A stretch of DNA of 64,000 nt, taken from the NCBI RefSeq assembly GCF_003605635.1, contig NZ_QMDW01000004.1:93695-157694 (forward strand), read 5' to 3'. Numbering within the stretch: position 1 is the stretch's first letter; each line of letters opens with the position of its first letter. This document shows positions 27,637 to 35,990 of this stretch, piece after piece. The notes beneath the pieces were generated by a model. That model saw only the letters and a list, made by a program, of their open reading frames with translations. It did no database searches and had not been told where the DNA came from. The stretch is from Halonotius pteroides (GTDB taxonomy: Archaea > Halobacteriota > Halobacteria > Halobacteriales > Haloferacaceae). The position numbers and the translations under genes are program-made.

Positions 27637-28017
27637 ATGAGCACAAACACCGGTGGCCTCTCGGTCGACACCGAACCGCTGGGCGGTCTCGCCTACGTCG
27701 GTATCATCGCCGCGGTCATCTCGGCGGTGATCCATCTCCGGCTCGGCGTCGGGTTCATCCAGTCGCCGCTCGGGATCAGCTTCATCCTTGCGGGGCTCGG
27801 CTTCCTCGGCGCGGTCGGTCTCGTTCTCGTCAACTACCGCCGCCGGACGGTCTATGCTGTCGGCATCCCGTTTACCGCGGTGCAGATCGGTATCTGGTAC
27901 TATGTCAACTTCGCGGCCGGCGGCAAGGCGTTTCCGGCAGATATCGGCACCATCGGAGCGATCGACAAGGTTGCACAGCTCGTGTTGATTGTCGTCCTCA
28001 TCGCGCTCCTTCGGTGA
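27637..28017 (+). CDS. Four-helix membrane protein (DUF7475-like)
   Basis: 126 residues from ATG 27637, with four membrane helices: GLAYVGIIAAVISAVIH, SFILAGLGFLGAVGLVLV, YAVGIPFTAVQIGIWYYV and KVAQLVLIVVLIALL. The sequence resembles a haloarchaeal family I recall as DUF7475; function unknown. It lies just upstream of the CDP-alcohol phosphotransferase (8-base gap), so the two are probably co-transcribed. Confidence 0.75.
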   Translation: MSTNTGGLSVDTEPLGGLAYVGIIAAVISAVIHLRLGVGFIQSPLGISFILAGLGFLGAVGLVLVNYRRRTVYAVGIPFTAVQIGIWYYVNFAAGGKAFPADIGTIGAIDKVAQLVLIVVLIALLR

Positions 28018-28024
28018 GGTAGTC

Positions 28025-28831
28025 GTGTCCACATGGTATCGGCGGACGGCGACAATCGAGGTCGGGCTCCGATTTGGGGTGCCGGCGGTCGCTGCGGGCT
28101 GTCTCGCCGTGTTGGTGTCAGCCGGGCTATCAACCACACCCGCGGTGTGGTCGCCGGTATCGCCGTGGGCGGTCGCTGCGGTGGTATGGGCCGGGCAGCT
28201 GTGGCATATCGGGCGGCAAACCGGGCGTGCCGAGCTCGGCGAGCGGCCGGTACGCTACCTCTTTGGGATCGCAAACACACTTTCACTGCTGCGGAGCGGC
28301 CTTTACAGTGTTGTCGCCGGGCTGGCTGTTGCTGCCCCGACCGCCATGGTCGTGTGGCTGCCCGGGCTGTGTTACGGCGTCGGAATCGTTCTCGACACGC
28401 TTGACGGAACGGTCGCCCGGACGGTCGGCCAAGAGACCGCCCTCGGCGAGCGGCTGGATATGGCTGTCGACACCGCCGGCTTCGTCGCTGCACCGGTTGT
28501 GGCTGTCTGCTGGGGGTTGTTGCCACCGTGGTATCTGCTACTGTCGGTGGCGCGGTATGCCTTTCTCGGGGCGGGGTGGCTCCGTCGCGCTCGCGATTTG
28601 CCGGTCTTCGAGCGGCCGGACAGTGACCTTGGAAAATACCTTGCAGGCGTCCAGATGGGCTTCCTGACGGCCGTGTTGCTGCCGGTGGTGCCGACCGGAC
28701 TCGGCTGGCGGCTTGCACCGATTATCCTCGCCCCGTCGCTGGCGGTTTTCGGGCGGGATATTCTAGCGATCAACGGGTTGTATCCGCCGAACTGCGGCAC
28801 AGACGCCGCTGGTCACAGCGACGACGCTTAA
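28025..28831 (+). CDS. CDP-alcohol phosphotransferase family membrane protein
   Basis: Integral membrane enzyme transferring a phosphoalcohol or archaetidyl group from a CDP donor. About 268 residues from GTG 28025; the start is uncertain. The signature is complete: Asp124, Asp127-Gly128, Ala131-Arg132, Gly141, Asp145 and Asp149. Six or so membrane helices follow the family pattern. Compared with the 200-residue paralogue at 37675 it has a longer N-terminal membrane region. It sits in a row with a four-helix protein, a membrane hydrolase and a PAP2 phosphatase, so polar-lipid head-group synthesis is the likely job. Confidence 0.88.
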   Translation: MSTWYRRTATIEVGLRFGVPAVAAGCLAVLVSAGLSTTPAVWSPVSPWAVAAVVWAGQLWHIGRQTGRAELGERPVRYLFGIANTLSLLRSGLYSVVAGLAVAAPTAMVVWLPGLCYGVGIVLDTLDGTVARTVGQETALGERLDMAVDTAGFVAAPVVAVCWGLLPPWYLLLSVARYAFLGAGWLRRARDLPVFERPDSDLGKYLAGVQMGFLTAVLLPVVPTGLGWRLAPIILAPSLAVFGRDILAINGLYPPNCGTDAAGHSDDA

Positions 28832-28856
28832 GCCGGCCGCTGTCGTACGCCAACCT

Positions 28857-29375
28857 GTGTTGTTTCCGACGCATCTGGTCGCCGCCGCCGGCATCGGTAT
28901 CGGGAGTAGGCTCCGTGCCGCAGGATCTGGGGCGTCGACGGAACCCGCCTCCCAGCCCACGCTGTCTATCGGCTGGCTGGTCGTCGGGGCTGCGTTGCCG
29001 GATTTTATCGACAAACCGCTGGGAATGGCCGGCGTGACCGATCTCTTCCACTCACTCGGCCACAGCGCGCTGTTGTTGCCGGTGCTGATTGTGGTTGGCC
29101 TCGTCGGTCGGCAGGGGTTGGCACTCGCCGTCGGCTGGGGGTCGCATCTCCTGCTCGACGGGCTCCATGTTGTCATCAACGGCCGACCGAGCGACGCGCT
29201 GTTTCTCGGCTGGCCACTGGTGGTGCCGCCGACCCCGCCGGCGATCCCGCCGGGGGAGTTTGTCTGGGTCTATCTCGGCAGCCCGTCGTTCTATCTCGAA
29301 GTGCTGCTCTGGGTGGCCGTCGGCGTACTCGCCGCGTGGTCGCTGCGGCGCGGGGCCAGCAACACACCGAACTGA
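28857..29375 (+). CDS. YdjM/DUF457-type membrane-bound metal-dependent hydrolase
   Basis: 172 residues from GTG 28857, beginning MLFPTHLVAAAGIGIG. Metal-binding pattern: early His6, GAALPDFIDKP, LFHSLGHSALL and GWGSHLLLDGLH, which match the histidine/aspartate set of the YdjM (LexA-regulated membrane hydrolase) family. Several membrane helices. It is 25 bases downstream of the phosphotransferase and 50 upstream of PAP2 on the same strand. Lipid or phosphoester substrate is inferred. Confidence 0.82.
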   Translation: MLFPTHLVAAAGIGIGSRLRAAGSGASTEPASQPTLSIGWLVVGAALPDFIDKPLGMAGVTDLFHSLGHSALLLPVLIVVGLVGRQGLALAVGWGSHLLLDGLHVVINGRPSDALFLGWPLVVPPTPPAIPPGEFVWVYLGSPSFYLEVLLWVAVGVLAAWSLRRGASNTPN

Positions 29376-29425
29376 GTCGATGCCGCCGAGGCTTTGTCCG
29401 TTCGGCCCAACGATTCGGCACCCAT

Positions 29426-29992
29426 ATGACACAACTCATCGCCGAGATCGGCGCGCTCATTGTCAGTCTCGATCACCTCGCCGCCGACCTCCTCGTTTCG
29501 ATCCGTGATCCCGCGATCACGAAGATCATGAACTCGGTAACCGGCCTCGGCTCGGCGACCGCAGCGGCCGTCATCGTCGGGCTGTTGTATTTGGCCGACC
29601 TCCACGAGGAGGTCGCAACATCGGTGCTTGCGCTTGGACTCACCGGGCCTGTTGTCCTGACGCTGATGGGTCTCGTCCAGCGACCGTTTCCGCCAAATCC
29701 GGTCTGTGTCACGAGCGGCGAAATGGTCGCCCACTCGTTTCCGTCCGGACATGCCGCCGGTGTCACCGTTTTCGCGCTTCTTGCTGTCCGCTCCGACCGG
29801 CTGCCACTTGCGCCGACAGCTGTGTTAGCTGTCCTGATCGCTGTCTCGCGGATGTATCTTGGAACCCATTATCTCTCAGACACCCTTGTCGGGGTCGCCA
29901 TCGGGGCGGCCGCGTTTTTCATCGCAACGCGCCTGCTGGCCGGGCGCAGGCAGACGATCTTGAGCTATATGAAAGAAGGGAGGGCGGGTTAG
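29426..29992 (+). CDS. PAP2-family phosphatase
   Basis: 188 residues from ATG 29426. Phosphatidic-acid-phosphatase type 2 membrane enzyme. Motif 2 is HSFPSGHAAG, motif 3 is SRMYLGTHYLSD with the nucleophilic His. Motif 1 is reduced to LVQRPFP, with the Lys of K-x6-RP replaced. Five to six membrane helices. The last gene of the four-gene membrane row; its stop overlaps the convergent MDR gene by four bases. Likely removes phosphate from a lipid or isoprenoid phosphate. Confidence 0.88.
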   Translation: MTQLIAEIGALIVSLDHLAADLLVSIRDPAITKIMNSVTGLGSATAAAVIVGLLYLADLHEEVATSVLALGLTGPVVLTLMGLVQRPFPPNPVCVTSGEMVAHSFPSGHAAGVTVFALLAVRSDRLPLAPTAVLAVLIAVSRMYLGTHYLSDTLVGVAIGAAAFFIATRLLAGRRQTILSYMKEGRAG

Positions 29993-30975
29993 TACGTAAG
30001 GACGACCTGTAACGCCGGCTCCGAGTGGTCGTCCAGCAGTTCGTAGGCGTCGGCTGCCTGCTCGAACGGGATTCGGTGGCTGATAAGTCGCTCACAATTA
30101 ACCCGGTCAAGCCACTCAACTGCGGTGTCGAACCGGCGTTCGCGATCCCAGCGGCCACGCCGGGCGGGATCGATCGTACTCACCTGACTGGAGACGAGTT
30201 CGATCCGATCGCGGTGGAACGAGCCGCCAAGATCGATCGGCGCGCGCTTCTCGCCGTACCACGAGCCCACAACGACACGGCCGTCATAGCCGACGGCGTC
30301 GATGGCGTCGTTGAGCACCGCCGGCTCACCGGAGAGTTCGACGGCGAGATCACAGTCGCCCAGTTCGGCCGCGGCAGTCTCGGGCGTCACCGTTCGATCT
30401 GCGCCCATCGCGGTCGCCGCCTCTCGCCGGGCAGCAAGTGGTTCGACAACGACGAGCTCGTTGAGTGGGAACGCCGACAACAGCCGGGTCGTACAGAGAC
30501 CGACAACACCGGCCCCGAACACGACGACCGACTCGCCGAGCCGCGGCTCGCTGTCGAGAACGAGGTTCGTCGCAGTTTCAACCGTCGGCAGGAGGCTGCC
30601 GTGGGCGGCCGAAACACCCTCAGGCAGCGTGATAAGATCGTCCGGGTCGGCCACAAAACGCGTCTGATGTGGGCGGAACGCAAACACCGACCGATCCAGC
30701 CAGCTGTCGGTCACGTCGCTGCCGACCTCGACGACGGTACCGGCGGCGGCATAGCCGTATCGCATCGGGTACTCGAAGGTGTCGTCGAAGGCCTCGATGC
30801 TCTCGTCGACCGGGAGGTCGGTCGGCATCTCATCGTGGTAGACGAGCAGCTCCGAGCCGGCACTGATCGCGGAGGCATCGGTCTCGACGACCACCTCAGT
30901 CGGGGCCGGATCGACGTTGACCGGACGATGGTCGACCGTCTCCGGGCCGGTGAAGTACAGCGCGGTCTCGCTCAT
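29989..30975 (-). CDS. MDR-superfamily alcohol dehydrogenase-like oxidoreductase
   Basis: 328 residues, medium-chain dehydrogenase fold. GroES-like N-terminal domain: DASAISAGSELLVYHDEMP, YPMRYGYAAAGTVVEVG. NAD(P) domain: VVVFGAGVVGLCTTRLL and RVVVGSWYG. The catalytic Cys of zinc alcohol dehydrogenases is replaced by the GSELL segment and the four-Cys structural zinc loop is missing, so it may not be a classical zinc enzyme; this subgroup is related to BchC-type dehydrogenases. It converges on the PAP2 gene. Substrate unknown. Confidence 0.85.
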   Translation of the reverse strand: MSETALYFTGPETVDHRPVNVDPAPTEVVVETDASAISAGSELLVYHDEMPTDLPVDESIEAFDDTFEYPMRYGYAAAGTVVEVGSDVTDSWLDRSVFAFRPHQTRFVADPDDLITLPEGVSAAHGSLLPTVETATNLVLDSEPRLGESVVVFGAGVVGLCTTRLLSAFPLNELVVVEPLAARREAATAMGADRTVTPETAAAELGDCDLAVELSGEPAVLNDAIDAVGYDGRVVVGSWYGEKRAPIDLGGSFHRDRIELVSSQVSTIDPARRGRWDRERRFDTAVEWLDRVNCERLISHRIPFEQAADAYELLDDHSEPALQVVLTY

Positions 30976-31008
30976 CGGTAGGGTGGCGATCGATCGTGGC
31001 GGGGCATT

Positions 31009-31785
31009 TCAATCGTCTCCGGTCGCTGCCTGTGGGTACTCGAACTCGACGGCCGTGCCCTCGTATCGGCAGTCCTCAAGGGCGTGTTTGGCGTCGTACC
31101 CCGCGTCATGGGCCGTCGCGCCGCGGCCGACACCGACCTTCAGTTCGACGCCGACATCATCTTCGACGTGATCGATGGCGTCCTGATAGGCATTCGTCGG
31201 CAGCTCAGGGCAGACAGCGATGATGTTGTCGCCGCCGACAAAAAATGAGAGCGCGCCGTGGGCCTCGCGCATGTACTCCATCAGCGAGGCGTAACTGCGT
31301 TCGATGTGAATGAAGGAGTCGAACTCGTTGAGTTGGTCGGTGTATTTGCCCGTCGCGTCGTTGACATCGAAGTGGGCCATATGTGTTGTGGCGTCAGCGT
31401 CGCCGTCTAAAGGCTCGCCGGCGAGTACCTCGGTGCGACTCTTGTCTTGGGCACTGCCGGCAGCCTGAATCTGCTCGGTCGCCGCATCGAGGGCGGCCGC
31501 CGGCGTCTCAGCGGTGCCGATACCGAGGCTGACGGTGACCGGATACCGGTTGCGGACGCTTTCTTGCAGGGATTTGTGACCGGCACGACCGATGCCGTTG
31601 GTGACGGCGATCATGTTGTCAAACCGGCTGAAAAAGACGTAGCCGCCGCGGCTCCCGACGAACTGTGCGATGTCGGCAAACAGCCGGGATTGCAACGTCT
31701 GAAGATCCATTTCTCGGCGTGGTTCGGGGGTGACCGTCCATGGTCCGTAGTTGTCGATCTGAATGAGAGTCAGCTGGGTCGTCAC
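31009..31785 (-). CDS. arfA: GTP cyclohydrolase III
   Basis: Archaeal GTP cyclohydrolase making the formamidopyrimidine intermediate for riboflavin and F420 deazaflavin. 258 residues from GTG 31785. Family sequence is clear: LTLIQIDNYGPWTVTPEPRRE at the start, LQSRLFADIAQFV, GGYVFFSRFDNMIAVTNGI, then a second half with GALSFFVGGDNIIAVCPE and LKVGVGRGATAHDAGYDAKHALE, reflecting its duplicated cyclase-like fold. A minus-strand TATA-like AGTATATC at about 31803-31810 lies about 26 bases ahead, supporting a leaderless GTG start. Confidence 0.95.
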   Translation of the reverse strand: MTTQLTLIQIDNYGPWTVTPEPRREMDLQTLQSRLFADIAQFVGSRGGYVFFSRFDNMIAVTNGIGRAGHKSLQESVRNRYPVTVSLGIGTAETPAAALDAATEQIQAAGSAQDKSRTEVLAGEPLDGDADATTHMAHFDVNDATGKYTDQLNEFDSFIHIERSYASLMEYMREAHGALSFFVGGDNIIAVCPELPTNAYQDAIDHVEDDVGVELKVGVGRGATAHDAGYDAKHALEDCRYEGTAVEFEYPQAATGDD

Positions 31786-31879
31786 ACCAACCCATAGGCG
31801 GGGATATACTTAGTGTCTTTCTGTTAGCCCGGGGCCAGCAAACCGAGCGTTTCAATTCGGTGCTCCGGTGACTACCCCT

Positions 31880-32683
31880 ATGCGCTATCAGGGGATCGTC
31901 CTCGATGTCGATGGCACGGTCGTCCGGGAGGCAGCACCGATCGCCGGCGCGGCCGAGGGGCTGGACGCCGTCGACGATGCGGGGCTCCGACGAGTCTTCT
32001 GTTCGAACAACCCCACTGAACGACCAGCGGCCTACGAAGCACGGTTCGCTGAAGCCGGGTTCACCGTCTCGGCCGATGAGGTGTTCACTGCTGGGACGAT
32101 CACCACCGACTACCTCCAGACCGAACACGGCGACAAGCAGGTGTTTCTCGTCGGCGAGGACGGCCTTCGAGACCAACTTGCCGACGCCGGGCTGTCGCTG
32201 ACGACCGACCCACGAGCGGCCGATGTTGTCGTCGGCTCCCTGTCGACAGACTTCGGCTACGAGACGCTCTGTGAGACGATTATCGCTATCGACGACGACA
32301 CCGCCTTCGTCGGCACCGACCCGGATACGGTTATCCCACAGGACGGCCCTGACCGCCCGGGCTCGGGGGCGATCATCCACGCGATGGAGGGCGTTGTCGA
32401 CCGATCGGTCGATGTGATCTGTGGCAAACCCTCAGCGTACGCCCGCGAAACAGTCCTCGACTATCTTGCTGTCCCCGCCGATGACTGCCTCGTCGTTGGC
32501 GACCGACTCAACACCGATATCCAACTCGGCGCGGCCGCCGGCATGACGACGGTGTTGGTGACGACCGGGATTATGAGTCGATCGGCTGTCGCGGAGTCAG
32601 CGGTCACACCTGACTACGTTATCGACTCGCTGGCCGAACTCGGGGCGATCGTCGAGGGAACGGCTGAGCGATACGTCGCCTAA
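31880..32683 (+). CDS. HAD superfamily class IIA hydrolase (NagD-like)
   Basis: 267 residues from ATG 31880 (MRYQGIVLDVDGTVV). HAD motifs in order: nucleophile DVDGT, motif II CSNNPTERP, class IIA cap (60-170), Lys in VICGKPSAYA and motif IV VVGDRLNTDIQLG. This is the NagD/phosphoglycolate-phosphatase-like group. A GTTTCAATT element near 31849-31857 lies about 26 bases upstream, supporting this start over GTG 31868. Divergent from the GTP cyclohydrolase; substrate probably a small sugar phosphate or nucleotide. Confidence 0.9.
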   Translation: MRYQGIVLDVDGTVVREAAPIAGAAEGLDAVDDAGLRRVFCSNNPTERPAAYEARFAEAGFTVSADEVFTAGTITTDYLQTEHGDKQVFLVGEDGLRDQLADAGLSLTTDPRAADVVVGSLSTDFGYETLCETIIAIDDDTAFVGTDPDTVIPQDGPDRPGSGAIIHAMEGVVDRSVDVICGKPSAYARETVLDYLAVPADDCLVVGDRLNTDIQLGAAAGMTTVLVTTGIMSRSAVAESAVTPDYVIDSLAELGAIVEGTAERYVA

Positions 32684-32923
32684 GATCGGGGATGTGGTGG
32701 TGTCTGATGAAGTGTTGTCTCCGCCGGTAGCTTGCCTCACAGTGTGGTAACGCGCTACTTTGAATACGTCCTCTGGGAAAACCGTCGACACCGAGTCGCC
32801 ACAACCCTAGGGCTCGTGATCTCGTGAGCAACGACGGGACGGCGATGACAGACCACCACCACCGCGTTCGACAGCAGGCGTCGGCCGTGCTGCCCCCGGC
32901 TCTCGTGGCCGCAGTACTGTTCG

Positions 32924-33646
32924 TCAATCGAGAACGACCGATTCCTCGCCGTCAAGAATGTGGGTTGTTACCTCGCTTTCGGTCGCCTGTACCTCCCGCT
33001 CCCAGTCGTCGGTATCGACCTCGATCGGCGGGAAGGTGTCGTAATGCATCGGGAACGCGTGCTCAACGTCGAGCCAGTCGACAGCGATGGCTGCCTGCAT
33101 CGGCCCCATTGTGAAGTGATCGCCGATCGGGACGGCCGCGGCGTCGGGTTCGAGAGACGGCCCGATCACGTCTTTCATCTCGCTCATCAGCGCGGTGTCG
33201 CCGGCGTGGTAGAACGTCGTCGACTCGGTGTCGGCGACCTGTGTGGGTTCGGTGTCGCTGATGACGAAGCCCGCGGGCATCCCGCCCTCGTACTCGTGGT
33301 CGGTGTTGATGCCGTTGGTGTGGTCGGCCCGCACCATCGTCACAAAGGCGTCGTCGCATTCGACGGTGCCGCCGAGATTCATACCGATGGCATCCGCAAA
33401 GCCGAGTTCGTCGCCTGCGTAGCTGACGATCTCGGGGGTCGCAACCAGCGTTGCCTCGGTGAACTGTGCGGCGTGGCCGATGTGGTCGGCGTGGCCGTGG
33501 GTGAGCAGCAGGTAATCTGGGGTGTCAACGTCGTCGGCTGTGAGTTCGCTGTGTGCGTTGTCGAAGAAGGGGTCGATCAGCAGGGTGGTGTCGTCGACGG
33601 TGACGTGCCATGTGGAATGCCCGTGATAGGTGAGTTCGAACGACAT
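32924..33646 (-). CDS. Metallo-beta-lactamase-fold hydrolase (UPF0173 type)
   Basis: 240 residues from ATG 33646 (or GTG 33652). Begins [15 protein letters not shown]. Zinc ligands: [13 protein letters not shown] (HxHxDH), the His of RADHTNG, Asp in [10 protein letters not shown], and a final His in [10 protein letters not shown]. This matches the UPF0173 metal-dependent hydrolase family, whose substrate is unknown. The protein contains [14 protein letters not shown], diagnostic for the family. Confidence 0.92.
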   Translation of the reverse strand: MSFELTYHGHSTWHVTVDDTTLLIDPFFDNAHSELTADDVDTPDYLLLTHGHADHIGHAAQFTEATLVATPEIVSYAGDELGFADAIGMNLGGTVECDDAFVTMVRADHTNGINTDHEYEGGMPAGFVISDTEPTQVADTESTTFYHAGDTALMSEMKDVIGPSLEPDAAAVPIGDHFTMGPMQAAIAVDWLDVEHAFPMHYDTFPPIEVDTDDWEREVQATESEVTTHILDGEESVVLD

Positions 33647-33961
33647 AGTCACACGGTACTATCGTCAGCAGGCATATAAAATTCGGCCGGGTGGTCAGGA
33701 GTTGTTCAGATACAAGCCAGCCGAACAAATAGGTCAGCCAACTGATCAACTACCGCCCTGGTGGAATGAAAGGGCGAGGTGAGGTCGGCGAATCTGGACG
33801 ACGTAAGCACCGCAGTGAGCGAAGCGAACGAGGAGCGCAGCGGGTTCCGGGAGCCGAGCGCGCCGAGGGCTTTCTATGTCTGCAACCCTCACAAAACTAC
33901 GTTTTTGAACACTAGCCGCGGTGACCACAACACGTTTTTGCTCACCACCACGACAGCCGGT
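33647..33961. other. 315-base divergent intergenic region
   Basis: It separates the hydrolase from the fumarylacetoacetase-type gene. The first 120 bases are AT-rich and hold the leftward promoter. A stretch at about 33768-33880 is built of GAGCGAAGCGAACGAGGAGCGC-like words typical of haloarchaeal intergenic repeats. Two copies of ACGTTTTTG (starting at about 33899 and 33931) precede the rightward gene and may include its promoter. No gene is supported. Confidence 0.45.
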
Positions 33962-34693
33962 ATGCATCTCGTCAGATTCCGTGATCCATCCGGTACCATC
34001 CGGCAGGGCACCGCCACCAACGACACCGTCGCCTTCGGCGACCAACAGCACGCCCGCGACAGCGTCGACCTCCTCCCGCCCTGTGAGCCGACGAAACTCA
34101 TCTGTGTCGGCCGCAACTACGCTGACCACGCCGCCGAACGCGACGCCGACGTGCCGGATCGGCCGCTGTTGTTCCTCAAACCGCCAAACGCCGTCGCCGC
34201 CCCCGAGTCGACGGTGACGCTCCCTGCAGGGAAGGAGCGGATCGATTGGGAAGCCGAGCTTGCGGTCGTTATCGACGAGGGGTGCCGCAACGTCGCCGCG
34301 GCCGACGCGCTTGATGTCGTTCGCGGGTATACCTGTCTCAACGATCTCTCGAACCGCGACGACCAAGACCGCGAACAGAACTGGGTGCGCGGGAAGGCCT
34401 TTGACAACGCCGCACCGCTCGGCCCGGTGATAGCGACGCCCGATGAGGTGCCCGACGACGCCAGCATCAAACTTCGGGTCAACGGCGAGACCAAACAGGA
34501 CGCGACGATCGACCAGTTTTATTTCTCAGTCGCGGAGCTGATCGCGGAAATCACGGAGTACATGACCTTAGAGCCGGGCGACGTGATCTCGACAGGGACG
34601 CCAGCTGGCGTCGGCGCACTCTCAGATGGCGATCATGTGGAGGTTGCGATCGAGGGGATCGGGACGCTGGAACACGACGTGGTGATCCCTTAG
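33962..34693 (+). CDS. Fumarylacetoacetate hydrolase family protein
   Basis: 243 residues from ATG 33962 (MHLVRFRDPSG). FAH-fold enzyme of the 2-hydroxyhepta-2,4-diene-1,7-dioate isomerase/acylpyruvase group. Conserved CVGRNYADHAAE, PLLFLKPPNA, DWEAELAVVIDEG (metal-binding Glu pair), YTCLNDLSNRD, KAFDNAAPLGP and GDVISTGTPAGVG. Metal-dependent C-C hydrolysis or decarboxylation of oxo-acids is expected. Upstream in-frame starts would translate the intergenic repeat and are rejected. Confidence 0.93.
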   Translation: MHLVRFRDPSGTIRQGTATNDTVAFGDQQHARDSVDLLPPCEPTKLICVGRNYADHAAERDADVPDRPLLFLKPPNAVAAPESTVTLPAGKERIDWEAELAVVIDEGCRNVAAADALDVVRGYTCLNDLSNRDDQDREQNWVRGKAFDNAAPLGPVIATPDEVPDDASIKLRVNGETKQDATIDQFYFSVAELIAEITEYMTLEPGDVISTGTPAGVGALSDGDHVEVAIEGIGTLEHDVVIP

Positions 34694-34758
34694 AGGGGGA
34701 TAATGCGGATTCGCAACGAAAACAAACACGGAGAGTCCTTCGTATATCCGACCGAAGC

Positions 34759-34787
34759 GTTTGTATACATTGCAAACATAGCAAACA
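34759..34787 (+). promoter_or_regulatory. Promoter and possible autoregulatory operator of the toxin-antitoxin pair
   Basis: GTATACA at 34763-34769 is a TATA-like box about 26 bases before ATG 34790. It is enclosed by GTTTG (34759-34763) and CAAAC (34773-34777), an inverted repeat. Two direct copies of GCAAACA (34772-34778 and 34781-34787) run up to the start. Sites wrapped around the TATA box would suit repression by the antitoxin; that is inference. Confidence 0.4.
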
Positions 34788-34789
34788 GC

Positions 34790-35080
34790 ATGGGGACAAT
34801 TTCCGCGCGGGTGCCGGATGAGTTAGAGACAGAGCTTGAGACATATCTGGAAGACGAGAATCTTGACCGAAGTACGGCTGTCCGCAAACTACTCTCAGAG
34901 AGCCTCGAAGAGTGGCGTCGACAACAAGCACTCGAACAGTTGTCCGATGGGACGGTGACATTCAGCAAGGCGGCCGAACTCGCAGAGATGTCTGTCTGGG
35001 ATTTTGCTCAGTTAGCCGAAGAGCACGACATCACGTGGGTCGATGACGACCATCTCGATGACGACCTAGAGGCGCTCTGA
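34790..35080 (+). CDS. UPF0175 family antitoxin
   Basis: 96 residues from ATG 34790. N-terminal ribbon-helix-helix-like segment GTISARVPDELETELETYLEDENLDRSTAVRKLLSESLEEWRR, then the UPF0175 helix-turn-helix SKAAELAEMSVWDFAQLAEEHDI. It binds DNA and presumably neutralises the following PIN protein. The stop is directly followed by the toxin ATG with no gap. A leaderless start is supported by the TATA box. Confidence 0.88.
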   Translation: MGTISARVPDELETELETYLEDENLDRSTAVRKLLSESLEEWRRQQALEQLSDGTVTFSKAAELAEMSVWDFAQLAEEHDITWVDDDHLDDDLEAL

Positions 35081-35593
35081 ATGTGGGTCTTTGATGCAAC
35101 GCCACTCATCTATCTCGCAAAAGTCGACCAACTCACACTGATCTCAGCGCTCGACGATTCGTGTGTCATCCCAGATCAGGTTTATACCGAGGTCGTTGAG
35201 ACAGGCATCGAAGAGGGCTATCCGGATGCTCGGCGGATCGAACACTGTGTCGACGATGAGACGTTCACCGTACAATCAGTCGATGAGGCTGGTGTGTTCC
35301 AGCGGCTGTGCCGAAATCCGAAGCTCAGCAACGCTGATTGTGCAGTGCTTGCGTGTGCGTTCGAACATGATGGCATCGCTGTGATGGATGAAACCTACGG
35401 CCGTGATGTCGCCGCCACTGAGGGTGTCACAACTCGCGGCACCGCATATCTTGTGTTGCACCTTGCTGACCAGCAGGTACTCAGTGTTGAGACAGCACGA
35501 ACGGTGATTGACGAGATGATCGAAGCGGGGTGGTACTGTTCACCGAGTATGTATGCAAAACTGGTGCAAAAGCTCGATTCGATCGACGGCTGA
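35081..35593 (+). CDS. DUF3368-type PIN-domain toxin
   Basis: 170 residues, PIN ribonuclease fold. Acidic residues of the active site: VFDATPLIYLAK (first Asp), TEVVETG (Glu), LSNADCAVLACA (Asp) and AVMDETYGRD (Asp). DUF3368 proteins are the usual partner of UPF0175 antitoxins, and here the two genes abut (TGA ATG). Expected to cleave RNA when free of antitoxin. Confidence 0.88.
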   Translation: MWVFDATPLIYLAKVDQLTLISALDDSCVIPDQVYTEVVETGIEEGYPDARRIEHCVDDETFTVQSVDEAGVFQRLCRNPKLSNADCAVLACAFEHDGIAVMDETYGRDVAATEGVTTRGTAYLVLHLADQQVLSVETARTVIDEMIEAGWYCSPSMYAKLVQKLDSIDG

Positions 35594-35658
35594 ATTCGCA
35601 CTCAATACCGATTCAGAGTTTTTACTGCCCGCTTTGCAGCCTTTTCTGGTTCCGTTGA

Positions 35659-35901
35659 CTACAGGATGCTGCATCTCGGCGTCGAGATCGTCGGCGTAAC
35701 AACGATATTCTTCCTGATGCGGATTCGGGTGTTTGTCACGGACTCGCTCAATATTTTGAAGATCACGAACAGACTGACGCCTGCGTTGTAACTGTCACGA
35801 CCCACGATTCGATCAGCATCGGGACGCTCCATGACATTGCCGACGATGCTGGCGCAGAAGAGTTCGAGGCGTTCTGCGAGTGGATCGACGAGTATCGATA
35901 G
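35659..35901 (+). pseudogene. 5'-truncated gene remnant beside the toxin-antitoxin pair
   Basis: An open frame of 80 codons ending in TAG at 35899-35901, with an in-frame stop just before it (35656-35658) and no usable start codon. The translation is protein-like: NNDILPDADSGVCHGLAQYF, then DACVVTVTTHDSISIGTLHD and FEAFCEWIDEYR. It looks like the C-terminal end of a soluble acidic protein whose front half was lost. I cannot name the family. Confidence 0.5.
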
Positions 35902-35960
35902 CAAGAGCAGTCCTACCAGCGATCAGTGCATCCCCTCTCAGCCGCCCCCGTGTAAGCACG

Positions 35961-35966
35961 CTTAAG
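35961..35966 (+). promoter_or_regulatory. hisC TATA box
   Basis: CTTAAG centred about 27 bases before ATG 35991, giving a leaderless transcript and confirming that start. It begins the hisC-AK6-phosphotransferase operon. Confidence 0.5.
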
Positions 35967-35990
35967 TCCCGCGGGCCGCTCCACACGGGT

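Noticed and set aside
32744..32827. Short frame from GTG encoding RYFEYVLWENRRHRVA-like peptide in the gap before the UPF0173 hydrolase
   Set aside because: Only 27 codons, no promoter or ribosome-binding site seen and no recognised family; could be chance or a decayed fragment.
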